In this document: positions 14,112 through 25,600 of the stretch, piece after piece
How the letters are laid out: each line of letters starts with the position of its first letter
Numbering within the stretch: the stretch's first letter is position 1
Assembly (NCBI RefSeq): GCF_040412425.1
Contig: NC_089783.1
Span: 44,775,625-44,839,624 of the forward strand
Direction of reading: 5' to 3'
DNA: 64,000 bases
Origin: Macrobrachium rosenbergii
Lineage: Eukaryota > Arthropoda > Malacostraca > Decapoda > Palaemonidae
Notes under the pieces: model-generated
What the model saw: only the letters and a program-made list of their open reading frames with translations
Database searches by the model: none
What the model was told of the DNA's origin: nothing
Made by a program: the position numbers and the translations under genes

Positions 14112-14588
14112 GTATTTTTATATACTGGGTGATAAATGCCAAGCTTTTTTGCAATTTCTTGCATTCGATTTACCATTTAACCAAATAACCCTACGGGTGA
14201 ACTGAAGTCATTCGCACTTACTGAACCTGCACCTATGAAATATTGGTCCAAAATATGTTTACCCATCTTTGTAGGGTTTTGATCATGCCTACTGTACTTT
14301 GTATGAAATAGAGAGAGAGAAAAAAAGGTTTGTTTGGTGAATCATTATGCCTGGTTCCTAGCATAGGCTTAGATGTCAGCAACAACGTCGCACCCATCCA
14401 TACCGTTGTCTGCACACATTCAAGCATTTTATTTCGTATACTGAGTACACATATTCTCGCATGCTGCGTCTTGGCACAATTTTCATATGAGATGGCATAT
14501 GAAGAGTAGCAAGAGGAACATCATAGTGTTCAGCGAACTTTAGATGTAGGTAATATAGGTCTAGTCAATTGTTCTAACCTTTTTCCGT

Positions 14589-14975
14589 TTGAAGGCTATA
14601 GAGACAATCTATATCACATTAGCAATCTTATGGCTACGCCTAAACTCAACCACTAAGATTACACATGCATCAGTTACCGCATGCAAGTCGGTGGGTAAGG
14701 ATGAGTCAGTGCGCGCATTGTACAGCTATCATTCCCGCATTGGAAACAAGAACCAAAGAATACTTAAGAGAAAATTTTGGATTGAAAAAACGTTGGAAAT
14801 TTACAAATGTCAAGCCCAACAAGCACCAACATCAACATTCTCATCCTCTGAGGACTACGAAAACCTTTTGCTTATGGATCATGTAATATTACTGAATTTG
14901 TTAGAGAGTTTCTCAGTAATTCAAGAAACAAAACACCAGTATGAATACGAGAGATTCAATGTCTGTAAGTTATAG
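14589..14975 (+). pseudogene. PIF/Harbinger transposase N-terminal fragment
   Basis: Open frame of about 128 codons. The stretch KRKFWIEKTLEI, followed by a short linker and then YENLLLMDHVILLNLLE, has the spacing of the N-terminal part of PIF/Harbinger transposases, where a basic FW motif precedes an F-x-R-M-D helix. The frame ends close to a GTAAGT (14,964-14,969), which could be a donor to a lost DDE exon. No DDE segment was found downstream to 21,500. The family assignment rests on motif spacing only. Confidence 0.45.
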
Positions 14976-15776
14976 ACACACTAGCACCCTTCCTTCTCTT
15001 GCAGCAGTCTAATCATGAGAGAACCTGAAGCTTTATTACAGCAATATGTCCACAGAGCCTTGAATGCATAGTTGTGGAAACTTGCACTGCTGTTATATCC
15101 GCCCTGAAAAATTATATGAAGGTAGGTATATCTGAATAAGTGTCAGTACAATGGAAGCCAGTTAGGGCCAAAAAAAAATATGTTTATTTAATTTCTCACA
15201 GCTCTAAGACCTTTCTCTGTTAATAACCATTTCAATGCCTTATTTAATTTGAGCAAAAAGGAATTTATTTTCCTAATAACACTGCACAACGTCATGCATT
15301 TATCTCATTTTTCCTTAGTTTTTCAACTTACTTGGCGTATCCATCCGCTGTCATCGCTCTGTTCTTGCAGGCCTCGCATATTTTACCTTCCATAAGCCTT
15401 GTAATTCACGATAAGTAGCCAAACCTGGGACCATAATTCTTGCTTGGGAACTCTACCTGCCATGGCTACCCAGTCTCGGCAGAGATATTTATGCTTATAT
15501 AGCCACAAGCAGTCCACTATTGATGTGCATTGGCTTGTCAGACTAACACAAGCCCAATCATTTGCGCATTTCATCGGTCAATTGGTACGCACGACGGTAA
15601 CGACCATACAGTCGCTATGATTGTCCATTAATGATTGACCGTTCATTTGGCCTTTGTCCCCTTTGTGCTTAAATTCAACCATCATTTAATTTTCCAATTA
15701 CCAGGCAGAATTAAGTGCCCTAGGCTTTTAGATGTAGAAGGTAAATCGAATTTGATTTCTCCTCTCATGTCTACGG

Positions 15777-15778
<2 letters not shown>

Positions 15779-15843
<65 letters not shown>
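15779..15843. repeat. (ATT)n microsatellite
   Basis: About 21 units, uninterrupted. Long poly-Asn and poly-Leu open frames over it are artefacts of the triplet period. Confidence 0.95.
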
Positions 15844-16925
15844 GCAGGGGCTTAATGACATGTGTAGGTGACTGTGACTATTGTGAATTATTACCCAGCT
15901 CAGTGTGTAATGCAGCATCTCTTCCTGAAAGTCCTAAAAATAATGATAGTTTTTTAGGGAATGAAACTATCTGTGTAGCAGATTGTGCTCATATAACAAA
16001 AATTGGGAAAATGATTGTGAATGGTTGGCAGGTATAGATAACGTAAAAGAAGCAAAGTTTATTTGCCGAAGAGTAATAAAAAAAATAAGACAACAAAAAT
16101 ACAGTTGGCCATAAACAGAAAATCAAAGAATCAGCTACCAGTTCATTATGTACTCAGCCTGTTGATATATGAAATGTATGAATGTCTTGGGAAACGCTAT
16201 GGGGCAATCTGTAGCTTGATTGGAAAAAGTTTTTAGTTTGAGTGTAGGCTAGATAATGCAGAGCAAATGACAGTGTTGGTAGAGCAGATTACTATGTGAG
16301 CATTTTACAAAACGCAGTAAAATTTGCTTTGGGACATGTAAACGTCGACATAGGGAATATTGTACGTGATAAAATTGTATGCCCATTTTTCATTGCCAGC
16401 AAAAAGACTCACATTTTGGAAGGTTCCCCATGAAAAGCACGGATTTGGTTTCCCAAAGTGCGATACTAGAAGTTTAATTGCATGGCAACTTTTGTTATAT
16501 ATTCCACACTTTTAGTAAAATAAACTGATTTTTCCCTCGGTCTGTGAGAACTGTTGAAAGGCCTAAAATGCCCCTATACCATCGATTTAGTCATAGACTT
16601 AATAGAAAATTATATAAAAGAAAGGTAACTTGAACCGGCAAACCAAAACGAGACTCCAGTTAATCCCATCAACTAACTGCTTCTAAATCATTCCGTGAAT
16701 GAGGAGAAACGTTCGGAACCAGCCTCAATACATAGGCCTACATTCGCTATTCGCTGAATTTATAGAAAAAGTCAACAATATCCTAGGATATCAAATTAAC
16801 AAAAAGCAAAGTTAGTAAGATGCTGTATGCAGGCGATCCTCGAACGCACTATTTTAGTGAGAGAATTAGCATAGATAAAAGGCAACAATTCTGTTATATA
16901 GGTCCAAACTAGTTACAAGTGACAT

Positions 16926-16928
<3 letters not shown>

Positions 16929-16980
<52 letters not shown>
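16929..16980. repeat. (TC)n microsatellite
   Basis: About 26 units of TC on the plus strand, uninterrupted. Confidence 0.95.
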
Positions 16981-16982
<2 letters not shown>

Positions 16983-18550
16983 CGTTTATTTTTGTAGCAC
17001 CTCACACCTCAAGTCATTTTACAGTTGTGCTGTATGAACTTGACCTAAATAAGAAAAAAAAAAAATAGAATGGGGTGGGGTTGGTATTATCTATCAGCGG
17101 AAGTTGGAAACATCATCGTTCCTCAAAAAGAATTAGCGGTGTAAGGTCACAACATTAACTTTGTTCACATGTTACAATGACAAGCACAGTATTGTTTATA
17201 GCAAAATAAAGCGAGATGAGCCGTGTTCTTAAGTGTTTAACTGTTCCCATGAACACTCCTCTTGCGCCCTAAGTCGTCAGGGGTCAGCTGCAGCAGGTGC
17301 TAAGCAATAATTTTTGCTCTTGAACTTTTATTTGTCTTCAATCGTCTTGTAAGGAGTAAGCTGTTGATCATTTGCTAGTTTTCGTTACGAGATGAAAGTC
17401 GACATATACGTGACCGCCGTTCGAATAAACAACTGTATTGTTCACCATCCTAAATGCTGAAGTAAGTGCATTTGATACCCAGCGAATCCGACATAACACA
17501 TCTCCCAAGACAACACGAGCAATAGCTAGAGAAGGGAAGGGCAGAACGAAGGAGGGCGGTTCAGTTGACTCTTCGACGTTGTGGGTGATCGTCTGGTCTT
17601 TGTGGTGACAAACGCCCCTCTTTTTTTTCTGGTTTCAGTGCGATTGATTTAATAAGTTGGTTAACGCTGTAAAACACGTATAAATAAGAAATGACTGCAT
17701 TGCGAGTAACCGTACAGAAGCGAAACAAATAATGTAGTACTATTGAACACCCATTGTGTATGTATGAATGCGTGCCCAGCCATGGAAAAAAGCTCTAATT
17801 TACTCATGAATCTTCATTCTTTGAACGTAGCAAATTCGGACAAAACATGCAGTGACCATCTCTAAGATTTTAAATATAGTAACGCTGTTAATTTGCACCG
17901 TATCCGTTGACACTACCATATTCTCTTTGCGTTTGCTTTCGTTCTATTAGTGTCTTTTTCGCTCAAAACATGACAGTTACTTATAACACACTTTGTGATT
18001 CCAACCGCAATTTACTGAATCAGGCCTAATTTTACTGAAATCATGCTTACTCTTCACTCGGTCATTTAAGTGCTTACCGCTTGTTGTTGTTCTTAGCTGC
18101 CACCGGCTTCTAGTAAGTATTCTGCTTTTGCCAATAACCCTCTCACTTACACACAGTTCTTGTGTTTGTCTCGTTGTGTTGTTTTTCATATCCAAGTATA
18201 CCACATATAATAGGCATACTTTGTTAGTGTGTATCTTCTGTATAAAGCATATACCAACTTATATGTGAATACGTCTGTAAATGATTAATGTTAATATCTA
18301 CGCAAAAACGCGGTTTATGTTTGTTGAAATTTTGCTGTTTTGGCAGTATTTATTACTTCAGAAGTAATGTTAGTCTTTATATATAGTCTGTCACAAGAAA
18401 TTCAGTAGCAGTCGTAGACTAACCAGCCTAATAGAGAGATGTACAAAAATTGAAAATGAGAAATACCATATTGAGGCAGACACGTGGAGAACTTGCCCGA
18501 TAAAAAAAAAATATCTTCCCGTCTGCCTGTGCATAAATCACTCTTGCTTG

Positions 18551-18574
18551 AACAACAACAACAACAACAACAAC

Positions 18575-18640
<66 letters not shown>
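18551..18640. repeat. Compound (AAC)n(AAT)n microsatellite
   Basis: About 8 AAC units pass directly into about 21 AAT units. Poly-Asn, poly-Leu and poly-Tyr frames across it are not genes. Confidence 0.95.
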
Positions 18641-18641
<1 letters not shown>

Positions 18642-18820
18642 GAGAATCAAATCCACAGTTATGCATGGGTACAAATATATTTAAAAATGAATCTGAACAG
18701 AGAGATTTCGGGAATATGTTTAGATTTATTTTTAAAAATATTTGTTCCATATAGGCTATACCTATGGTTTATTCTTCCATTTCAAGACTCATGCTATCAT
18801 GAGTATTTTTAAAATAATTT

Positions 18821-18829
18821 TTAATAATA

Positions 18830-18880
<51 letters not shown>

Positions 18881-18899
18881 TATTATTATTATTATTATT
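18821..18899. repeat. (AAT)n/(ATT)n inverted microsatellite
   Basis: About 18 AAT units switch directly to about 6 ATT units, giving a self-complementary 3' end that can fold into a hairpin. It lies 180 bp from the AAC/AAT tract. Confidence 0.9.
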
Positions 18900-21069
18900 T
18901 GTTTCCCTAAAAGTAAGTGGTTCCAGAAAACTAAAGAGCAGCCAGTGCTGCATCTGTTGTTAAAATATTAAACAAAAGATGAATTACCTATGCAGAAATC
19001 AACAGTCTTAGTTGGTTCATTCATGTGCACCGACGATTTAACAGCAGCACGCTAACCCCTAACTGTTTGTCAGCGTATCTCTACATTTCTTAACCTTTCA
19101 GTCTTCCTTACTCCTCATTTACTAAGCAGAGATTTCTTTTAGACAGCTTCCACCTTTCGATCTTTTCTCTTATTCCAATCCAACTTTTGCTTTCATAGCA
19201 CTTTTTTGTACCCGAAACTTTTCATGCAGCTCCAGTCTTCCTTGCAACACTTACTTTGTGACCTGAAGCTTTTTTTTTTTGTAATAACTTGCATAATATA
19301 TATCCAGATAATTCCTTTATTCTTTATCCGTGCAATTTCTCTTCTTACGAAGCGTTCGAAATCCTCGAAAGTCTCGCAAATCCCTTCACTCTGACCACCC
19401 AAGCCGTAGGCTACAGTCTGAAGTATCAGCCATTTTCCATTCCACTCAAATTGTACTCTTTCTCAAAATAGAACCTGACAAATTTGAACCTTACATCTCG
19501 GATCTCTGCTGGATTTGTTTCTTTAGACAAGAGTGACTAAATAAAATTTAAACAATCGCGAGCATCCCTAACTGAAACCTGCTTCGGCACTCAACCGGCC
19601 CCGTACACATCATGCAACCGTCCAGTCATAACAACGAAGTTATTTTAATGTGTCCAGGACCCTGAAGGTGCCGAACTATTCTTAAGCGATGGCCGGAAGG
19701 TCTCAAAGGCGTGATTTTGAGATATTCATAATGGGTTTTTTATAAAAACTTTTGATATACATTTAAAGGTAGAATGAAATACGCGTATTTTTGCTCAAAC
19801 CGAAGAGGTGATGTTTTTTGGTTCTTAGTCTTTTTGGTTCAGTTCAGTCTGTCTTGTTCACAAGAATATGTGAAACAAGCTAAAATCTGAAAAATAATTC
19901 ATATTGTCCCAGGGCATTACTGATTATCGATATGGATTAGAGCCTCAAGTCCGACGAGGAACTGGAATACGAAAACTTTAAAATTCTCTTTATTTAATCT
20001 CCAGTATACAACGTTCTGGACATATGTCCATCTGCAAGTTCTGTAAAAATGAAGAATTTACGTCCATACTTACATGATGTATCAGTAACAATTGAAATTC
20101 GATAAGAATTAGATTAAATTAGAACACTTTCTTGCCAAAGGTAGAGTTTGCATACATGTGTCCGAAGTATAGTTCGGAATACGTGGGTAGTTCAACGAGA
20201 CTTTTATCTACCAGGACTTCTGAACAAAGACGTAAGTTCAGGTACCTGTAGGTAGGCCACCCCAGTCCTCTGTAAAAGAACGTTGTCACAACCTTTCTGA
20301 TATTAATTTTGATAATTTCTGATTTTAGAATTTTATGTAAAGCTTGATAGGAAACCGATCTAAGATTGTTACAGATATAGATAAACTTAAAACCCATGTT
20401 GAATACAGATAACTCGGCCTTCAGCAGGAAGTGTTCTAATTTAACTTCATTTTTAGTGAACTTCAGTGATGTACCATTTATGTTTTTCGTGGTACAGATA
20501 GATATTTTTTTTTATTTTTCACAGAACTAAAGATGGCCGTATGTTCGGAACCCTGTATATAATGGAGAGTAAATTAAACAAGAAAAGTATGTTGTGAATT
20601 CTTCCGGTACTGCAGTTCCTCACCCGGCTGCAAATTTCCGAGATGCATGTGCTAGAGTGGCGAAGCATGCCTGTTAATGTATTTAGGCGTGCTTTGCAAC
20701 TATGCACTTCACACTTCCAATAAATTTTTGACTAACCAACGTTTGTTTTCTGCATTTCATAAATGCAATTTAAGTCATCTGAGAGTTTCTTCCTCCACGG
20801 GTGCTCTTACTGGTACGAGGCATGATTATAAAAGTCTTTATACCGCCAAGGGCTCGGATGCAACTGCTAAATGTTACTTATGTGCTTGAATTAAAAAATA
20901 TATGTGTGTAGAGTAATCCTTCAACTTACGAAACAATCAAATTGTCAATTTGGGTGTCAAATTACCGGGTGTTAACGAAACCGGATTTCAGTTTACCGGG
21001 AGTAAAATTACCGGGGTAAAATAACCAGGAGTCTACATACCGGCCACCGTATTAATGTATACAAATGAG

Positions 21070-21104
21070 TATATGGTATATATATACATATATATATATA
21101 TACA

Positions 21105-21152
<48 letters not shown>
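21070..21152. repeat. (TA)n microsatellite
   Basis: TA-rich tract with two early interruptions (TATACATA, TACAGTATA) followed by about 20 clean units. Confidence 0.9.
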
Positions 21153-21157
<5 letters not shown>

Positions 21158-21252
21158 CAGTATATAGTTCTACTCAACAGAATGCATGACGGGTTTTATG
21201 ACATGTTCAGCACTTATTAAAGATACGGCTACTCTGAATTTCACGATTCATT

Positions 21253-21495
21253 CCCATAGGGGGTTAGTGCTGTCAGTGTACCTCACGCGGTGCACTGTAG
21301 ACATTACTTTTGAGGTTGTTTGAAGCGTCTCTTCGGGTCCTAGCTGCAACCCCTTTCATTCCTCTAACTATACCTCCGTTCATATTCTCTTCTATCTCAC
21401 TTTTCACCTTCTCCTAAAAATTAGTTCAACATTTTCAGCGCTGAATGAACTCAGGTCCCAGCACTTTGCCTTTAGTTTAAATTTCATGTTCCAAT
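21253..21495 (+). repeat. SINE-like dispersed repeat, family A, copy 1
   Basis: Begins CCCATAGGGGGTTAGTGC, passes through GTGCACTGTAG and TAGCTGCAACCCCTTTC, and ends around CTGAATGAACTCAGGTCCCAGC. Two more copies are at 34,419-34,690 and 43,855-44,040. I recall this family as very common in decapod genomes and ending in simple repeats. No tRNA-type boxes were recognised, so the class is unproved. It lies just upstream of the first coding exon of the secreted-protein gene. Confidence 0.65.
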
Positions 21496-21581
21496 TCCGA
21501 TGTACTGTTCACGTGCTTTGATTATATTAATATGTAATTGTGACCCGTAGCCATTCTAAGTAATGTCTATTGCCTTTTCAG

Positions 21582-21676
21582 GTCAGAATCTCTCTGGGCA
21601 AGAGAGACAAGCGAAAAAATGAAGCTTGTCACCTTGCACATATATTTTCTGCTAATGAGCTCAACGATGGTGACTG
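21582..21676 (+). CDS. Secreted-protein gene, exon with start codon and signal peptide
   Basis: A TTTTCAG acceptor precedes 21,582, which implies an upstream untranslated exon not located here. The ATG at 21,619 follows GCGAAAAA, a good insect/crustacean context. The 19 full codons encode a positively started hydrophobic leader, with likely cleavage near its end or early in the next exon. Donor G|GTAAGT, phase 1. Confidence 0.6.
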
Positions 21677-22615
21677 GTAAGTAATGAATTGCTGCCTTTC
21701 GTGATCGAGTAGGCATTTTGATATTTATGTTTGACACATGTACACTATCATTCAGGGTATCATATGTATAAATATCAAAATTTCAGTTTTTCATCGATGT
21801 TTCTTCGAGCCTTGCGAATAGCCCTGAGTTTTTAGACTAAGAATTCAAAAACATCAGAAAAATAGGAAGAGATCTATGCTCTCCAGCCCACATTATGGAT
21901 ATTTGTTACAATAAAGCTATAAGAACCTTCTATGAAAAATCGGAAAGAGAAGTGTCCTCAAACACCCTTTGTTTGCCACATATTATTGGATTTGAAGCTG
22001 TAAAACCTTTTTTAAAATTGTTTAATACAAATGTATCCTTCATATATAATAATATAAAAACATGCTTATAAAAATAGCCCTCGAAAAGATCGCAATATTG
22101 TATACAAAGTTCCGTGTATGGAATGTGATTCATTTTACTTATTTTACTGAATAAAACAACAGAAATATTCAGTAAGATGTTCAGACTTATAATGCTCTAT
22201 TTTTGCATTTAAGTGAAAAGTCTCACAGAGTAAACTGGACGCAAAGCAACGTAATATTACGAAGTAATGAAACTATTTGCTGGAACTTGTTGGAATCTGT
22301 TATGATTCAGTTGACTTGGGAGAAGAACCTAAATTTATTTAAGGAATATTTTCTTTTGACCCTGTAATAAAACATATGTTCTAGAAGGGTTTGAAAGACA
22401 GAATAAAGAACATTACCAATAGGTAGATTTCGATGTTAATCCGTTGACCGTTTTGTGACCTCCCAACCTTTATGTATTCCCTTAGGACTTACACTCACCA
22501 TATATATACACCCTTGTCTCCTAATAGCGTTAGTTACTGTGACCATATCTTGGTAATAAGACGACAGTGCTTAGCATCTCAATTGTTTAACTTTTCTTTC
22601 TTGGCTGTAACTTTG

Positions 22616-22680
<65 letters not shown>

Positions 22681-25600
22681 TCCAGTGGTGGTATTTTATA
22701 TATAGATTATACCAGTATATATTTAAAATTCCAGTGGTGGTATTTTATATGCAGGTTATACCAGTTGTGGTACTTTTCATGCAGGTTATTCCAGTGGTGG
22801 TACTTTTCATGCAGATTATTCCAGTTATGGTACTTTTCATGCTGGTTATTCCAGTGTTGGTACTTTTCATGCAGGTTATTCCAGTTGTGGTACTTTTCAT
22901 GCAGGTTATTACAGATGTGGTACTTTTCATGCAGGTTATTCCAGTTGTGGTACTTTTCATGCAGGTTATTCCAGTTGTGGTACTTTTCATGCAGGTTATT
23001 CCTGTTGTGGTTCTTTTCATGTAGGTTATTCAAGTGTTGGTACTTTCCACGCAGGTTATTCCAGTGGTGGTACTTTTCATGAAGGTTATTCCAGTAGTGG
23101 CACTTTTCACGCAGGTTATTTGGAGGTGGCACTTTTCATGCTGGAGATACTAGAAGTGGTACTTTTCATATAGGTTAGTAAATCCTTGCTTTCTTTCGTA
23201 ATCCTCGAGTCTTTTCTTAGAAGCAAGGAAAGAAGGTCAAAAACTTTCCTCACATTTCTGGTCTTACAACCTAAGCTAAGCTTTTATTGTTTTTATGTGC
23301 TTTCTAGTTTTTTGCCTGGGCAAATCATTCTGTACATGTATTTTGTATACACGTACATATTAATTAAAACATTTATAAGTAAATAGTACATTGACATATC
23401 TCTGAAGTCACGTATGTATGAGAATGGAAAACGTCTGAAATATTTCATATTCGTTGACATATAATGACAGTGGTTCCCTCCTTTTACCTATTACACTACC
23501 TGACGTTTGCCAAGTGATAAATGCAAAATTGAATTATTACAATTGTAAGTTGTTACTCCGTATTTTCAGATGTGTGTTTAGCAGTCTGCGGATGCAATGA
23601 TACAGGTCAAGTGTACATCCAGTATAAGCCTCCAGCCACTGGATGGTTTAAGCTAGTGTCCGGACTACCGTGTTTTCGTCGCGAGTTATCCATGAAGATA
23701 AACAGCACTGTATTCGAATACAACCTTTGTTTCACGAGGCAATGGACGCTTTACGAGAGATCTTCACGGGACAACTCTACAGTAAGAACTGATCTGTCAC
23801 TATATGCAATAAAAAAGTATTTTACAAACAAGAAACCTTGATACAGCAAATGTAAGCAAATACTATAAAAGTGTAACGACCCTTCGAGACTAGTAAACAA
23901 GACCCCAGAATGCAGCAAGGGCACGTAAGCGGGAACCTACTCAAGGAATTTGCTAAGATTAAAACAAGTGCCAAACAATTTCTGCCCAATAAATATAGTT
24001 CATGTCTTTGGCTTAGAAAGTGGCCCTTTACCCTACTAGAATGTATGCGACTAGCGATAGACTTTGAGCCTAGCACGTAAATCGAGTTTAAAGATTTCTT
24101 TGGATAGTGTTCTTTAGCCTATTGTTTTAGATCTGGAAAGTTAGGAACCTTTCAATCGATTAAAGGTACTGTTTATTTGCATTCACTTGAAATGCTGAAG
24201 ACTTATTTCCTCTTGAGCAAAGTTGCCTCTTCTCGCTGACACAAGTGTTAAGGATCTCATATTTGGCACCACTTTTTTCGCACCAGTTGACTGCATCTTT
24301 CCAGGACATTCTATCCTTATTGTCAGTTGACCGATATAACAAATTAAGGGGAAATAAATTCGTGAATCATCCTGAGAATTCTTTTTTAAGAAAGTTTTTT
24401 TATCCATTTTTGGATAATTTTGATCATACCTTACTGTTAGTTTGGCTTACTATAAACCTTTTGAAACCAAGCCGGAGACGGAAATTTGAAATCATTGGAC
24501 GCTTTAACCTCCAAACATGTGCTAAAAAAGCACTTCTATTCTTTTTTTAATTAGACGGCAAGTAATCACTGAAATTCATCAATATAAAAATACATTTTCT
24601 TGGATTGAAATAGATCATGGGAGGAGGTTGATTTTGTTCCTGGATAAAGATCATTCAAAAGAATATAGCCGTTTAGGATAGTTAAATGCTCCTGGTACCA
24701 CTGCTGATACCAAAACTGCTTCATAATTTAATCTTAATTGCGGAATTCATACTTTAATAAAGGATTTTTCTTAGATTCAAGTTTTCTCTCTCTTCCCACA
24801 GACGACAATTCAGAGATTTGGCAGAAAAGCAAACAAGCTCAAGATCATCTGCCCACGTAAGTACTTTCGACATTTTAATACAATAAACTAACAGATACAT
24901 CCATAGATGGGCGTTGTGGCTAGGTGTACAGTACTTGCTGCCATTAGATAAGTCTGGGGATCGCTCCCGCCTTCCTACCTGCCCATCCAGCTGTAAATAG
25001 GTGACACCATCTGTTGGGGTAAAGAAAAAGGATGTGTACCTTTCTAGCATTTCTTCCCCACCCTCCAAAGAGAAAAGTGGTGTATTGTAATCCGTTTCTC
25101 CTAACAGGGAGTATCTCCCAAGAAAATAGAAATCAGTCACTGCTACATTAGTTATAAGTTGCTGAATTGTTTATGAACCCCAGTGCAGAAACCTTCCACA
25201 ACACCAGCTAATTTATACACGTACAGTACACACAAGGCTCACCAACAGCATTGCTGACCCCTCTACATGCAGCGCACCATTCACCTCATATCTCTGACAT
25301 ACGCTCTCACTTTTTGGATGTGAGTGCATTACTTAAATCTAGGCTTTCTTCCCAACACTTCCAAATTCCATACACCTTATACTAGCCCAACCCCCTCAAT
25401 TCACTCCACATGACCAACCTTCTCAAAAAACTCTGATACATCCTCTCACCTACCCTAATCCTTTTACCACTCCCATGTATCTCATTTCTCACTCTTAGTT
25501 CTTTCTGTACCACACATGCTACATAGATCATTCATCCGTATGGCTTCCGCCTTCTTCATATTTGCATTCAGCATCTGCACTTCACTTCCGTGGAGGAGGG

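Larger units (their letters stand above)
14980..21570. other. Non-coding interval with microsatellites
   Basis: No recognisable exon. Contents: the ATT, CT, AAC/AAT and AAT/ATT tracts listed separately, a minus-strand open frame at 20,119-20,397 (92 codons, not recognised), and a short cluster of TTACCGGG/ACCGG motifs at 20,955-21,055. The 5' untranslated exon(s) and promoter of the secreted-protein gene should lie in or upstream of this interval, but I cannot locate them. Confidence 0.4.

Noticed and set aside
15635..15918. Poly-Leu and poly-Asn proteins over the ATT tract
   Set aside because: Microsatellite artefact; no conserved flanking sequence.
17557..17620. Possible initiator (TTCAGTTG) as promoter of the secreted gene
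   Set aside because: A TCAGT initiator word is too common and no matching downstream element or donor follows at the right distance.
18402..18754. Poly-Asn/Tyr/Leu frames over the AAC/AAT tract
   Set aside because: Microsatellite artefact in all three frames and on both strands.
22680..23175. CRISPR array or repeat-protein gene
   Set aside because: Units are contiguous 30-bp tandem copies with no spacers, in a eukaryotic intron. The open frames on both strands follow from the period being a multiple of three.
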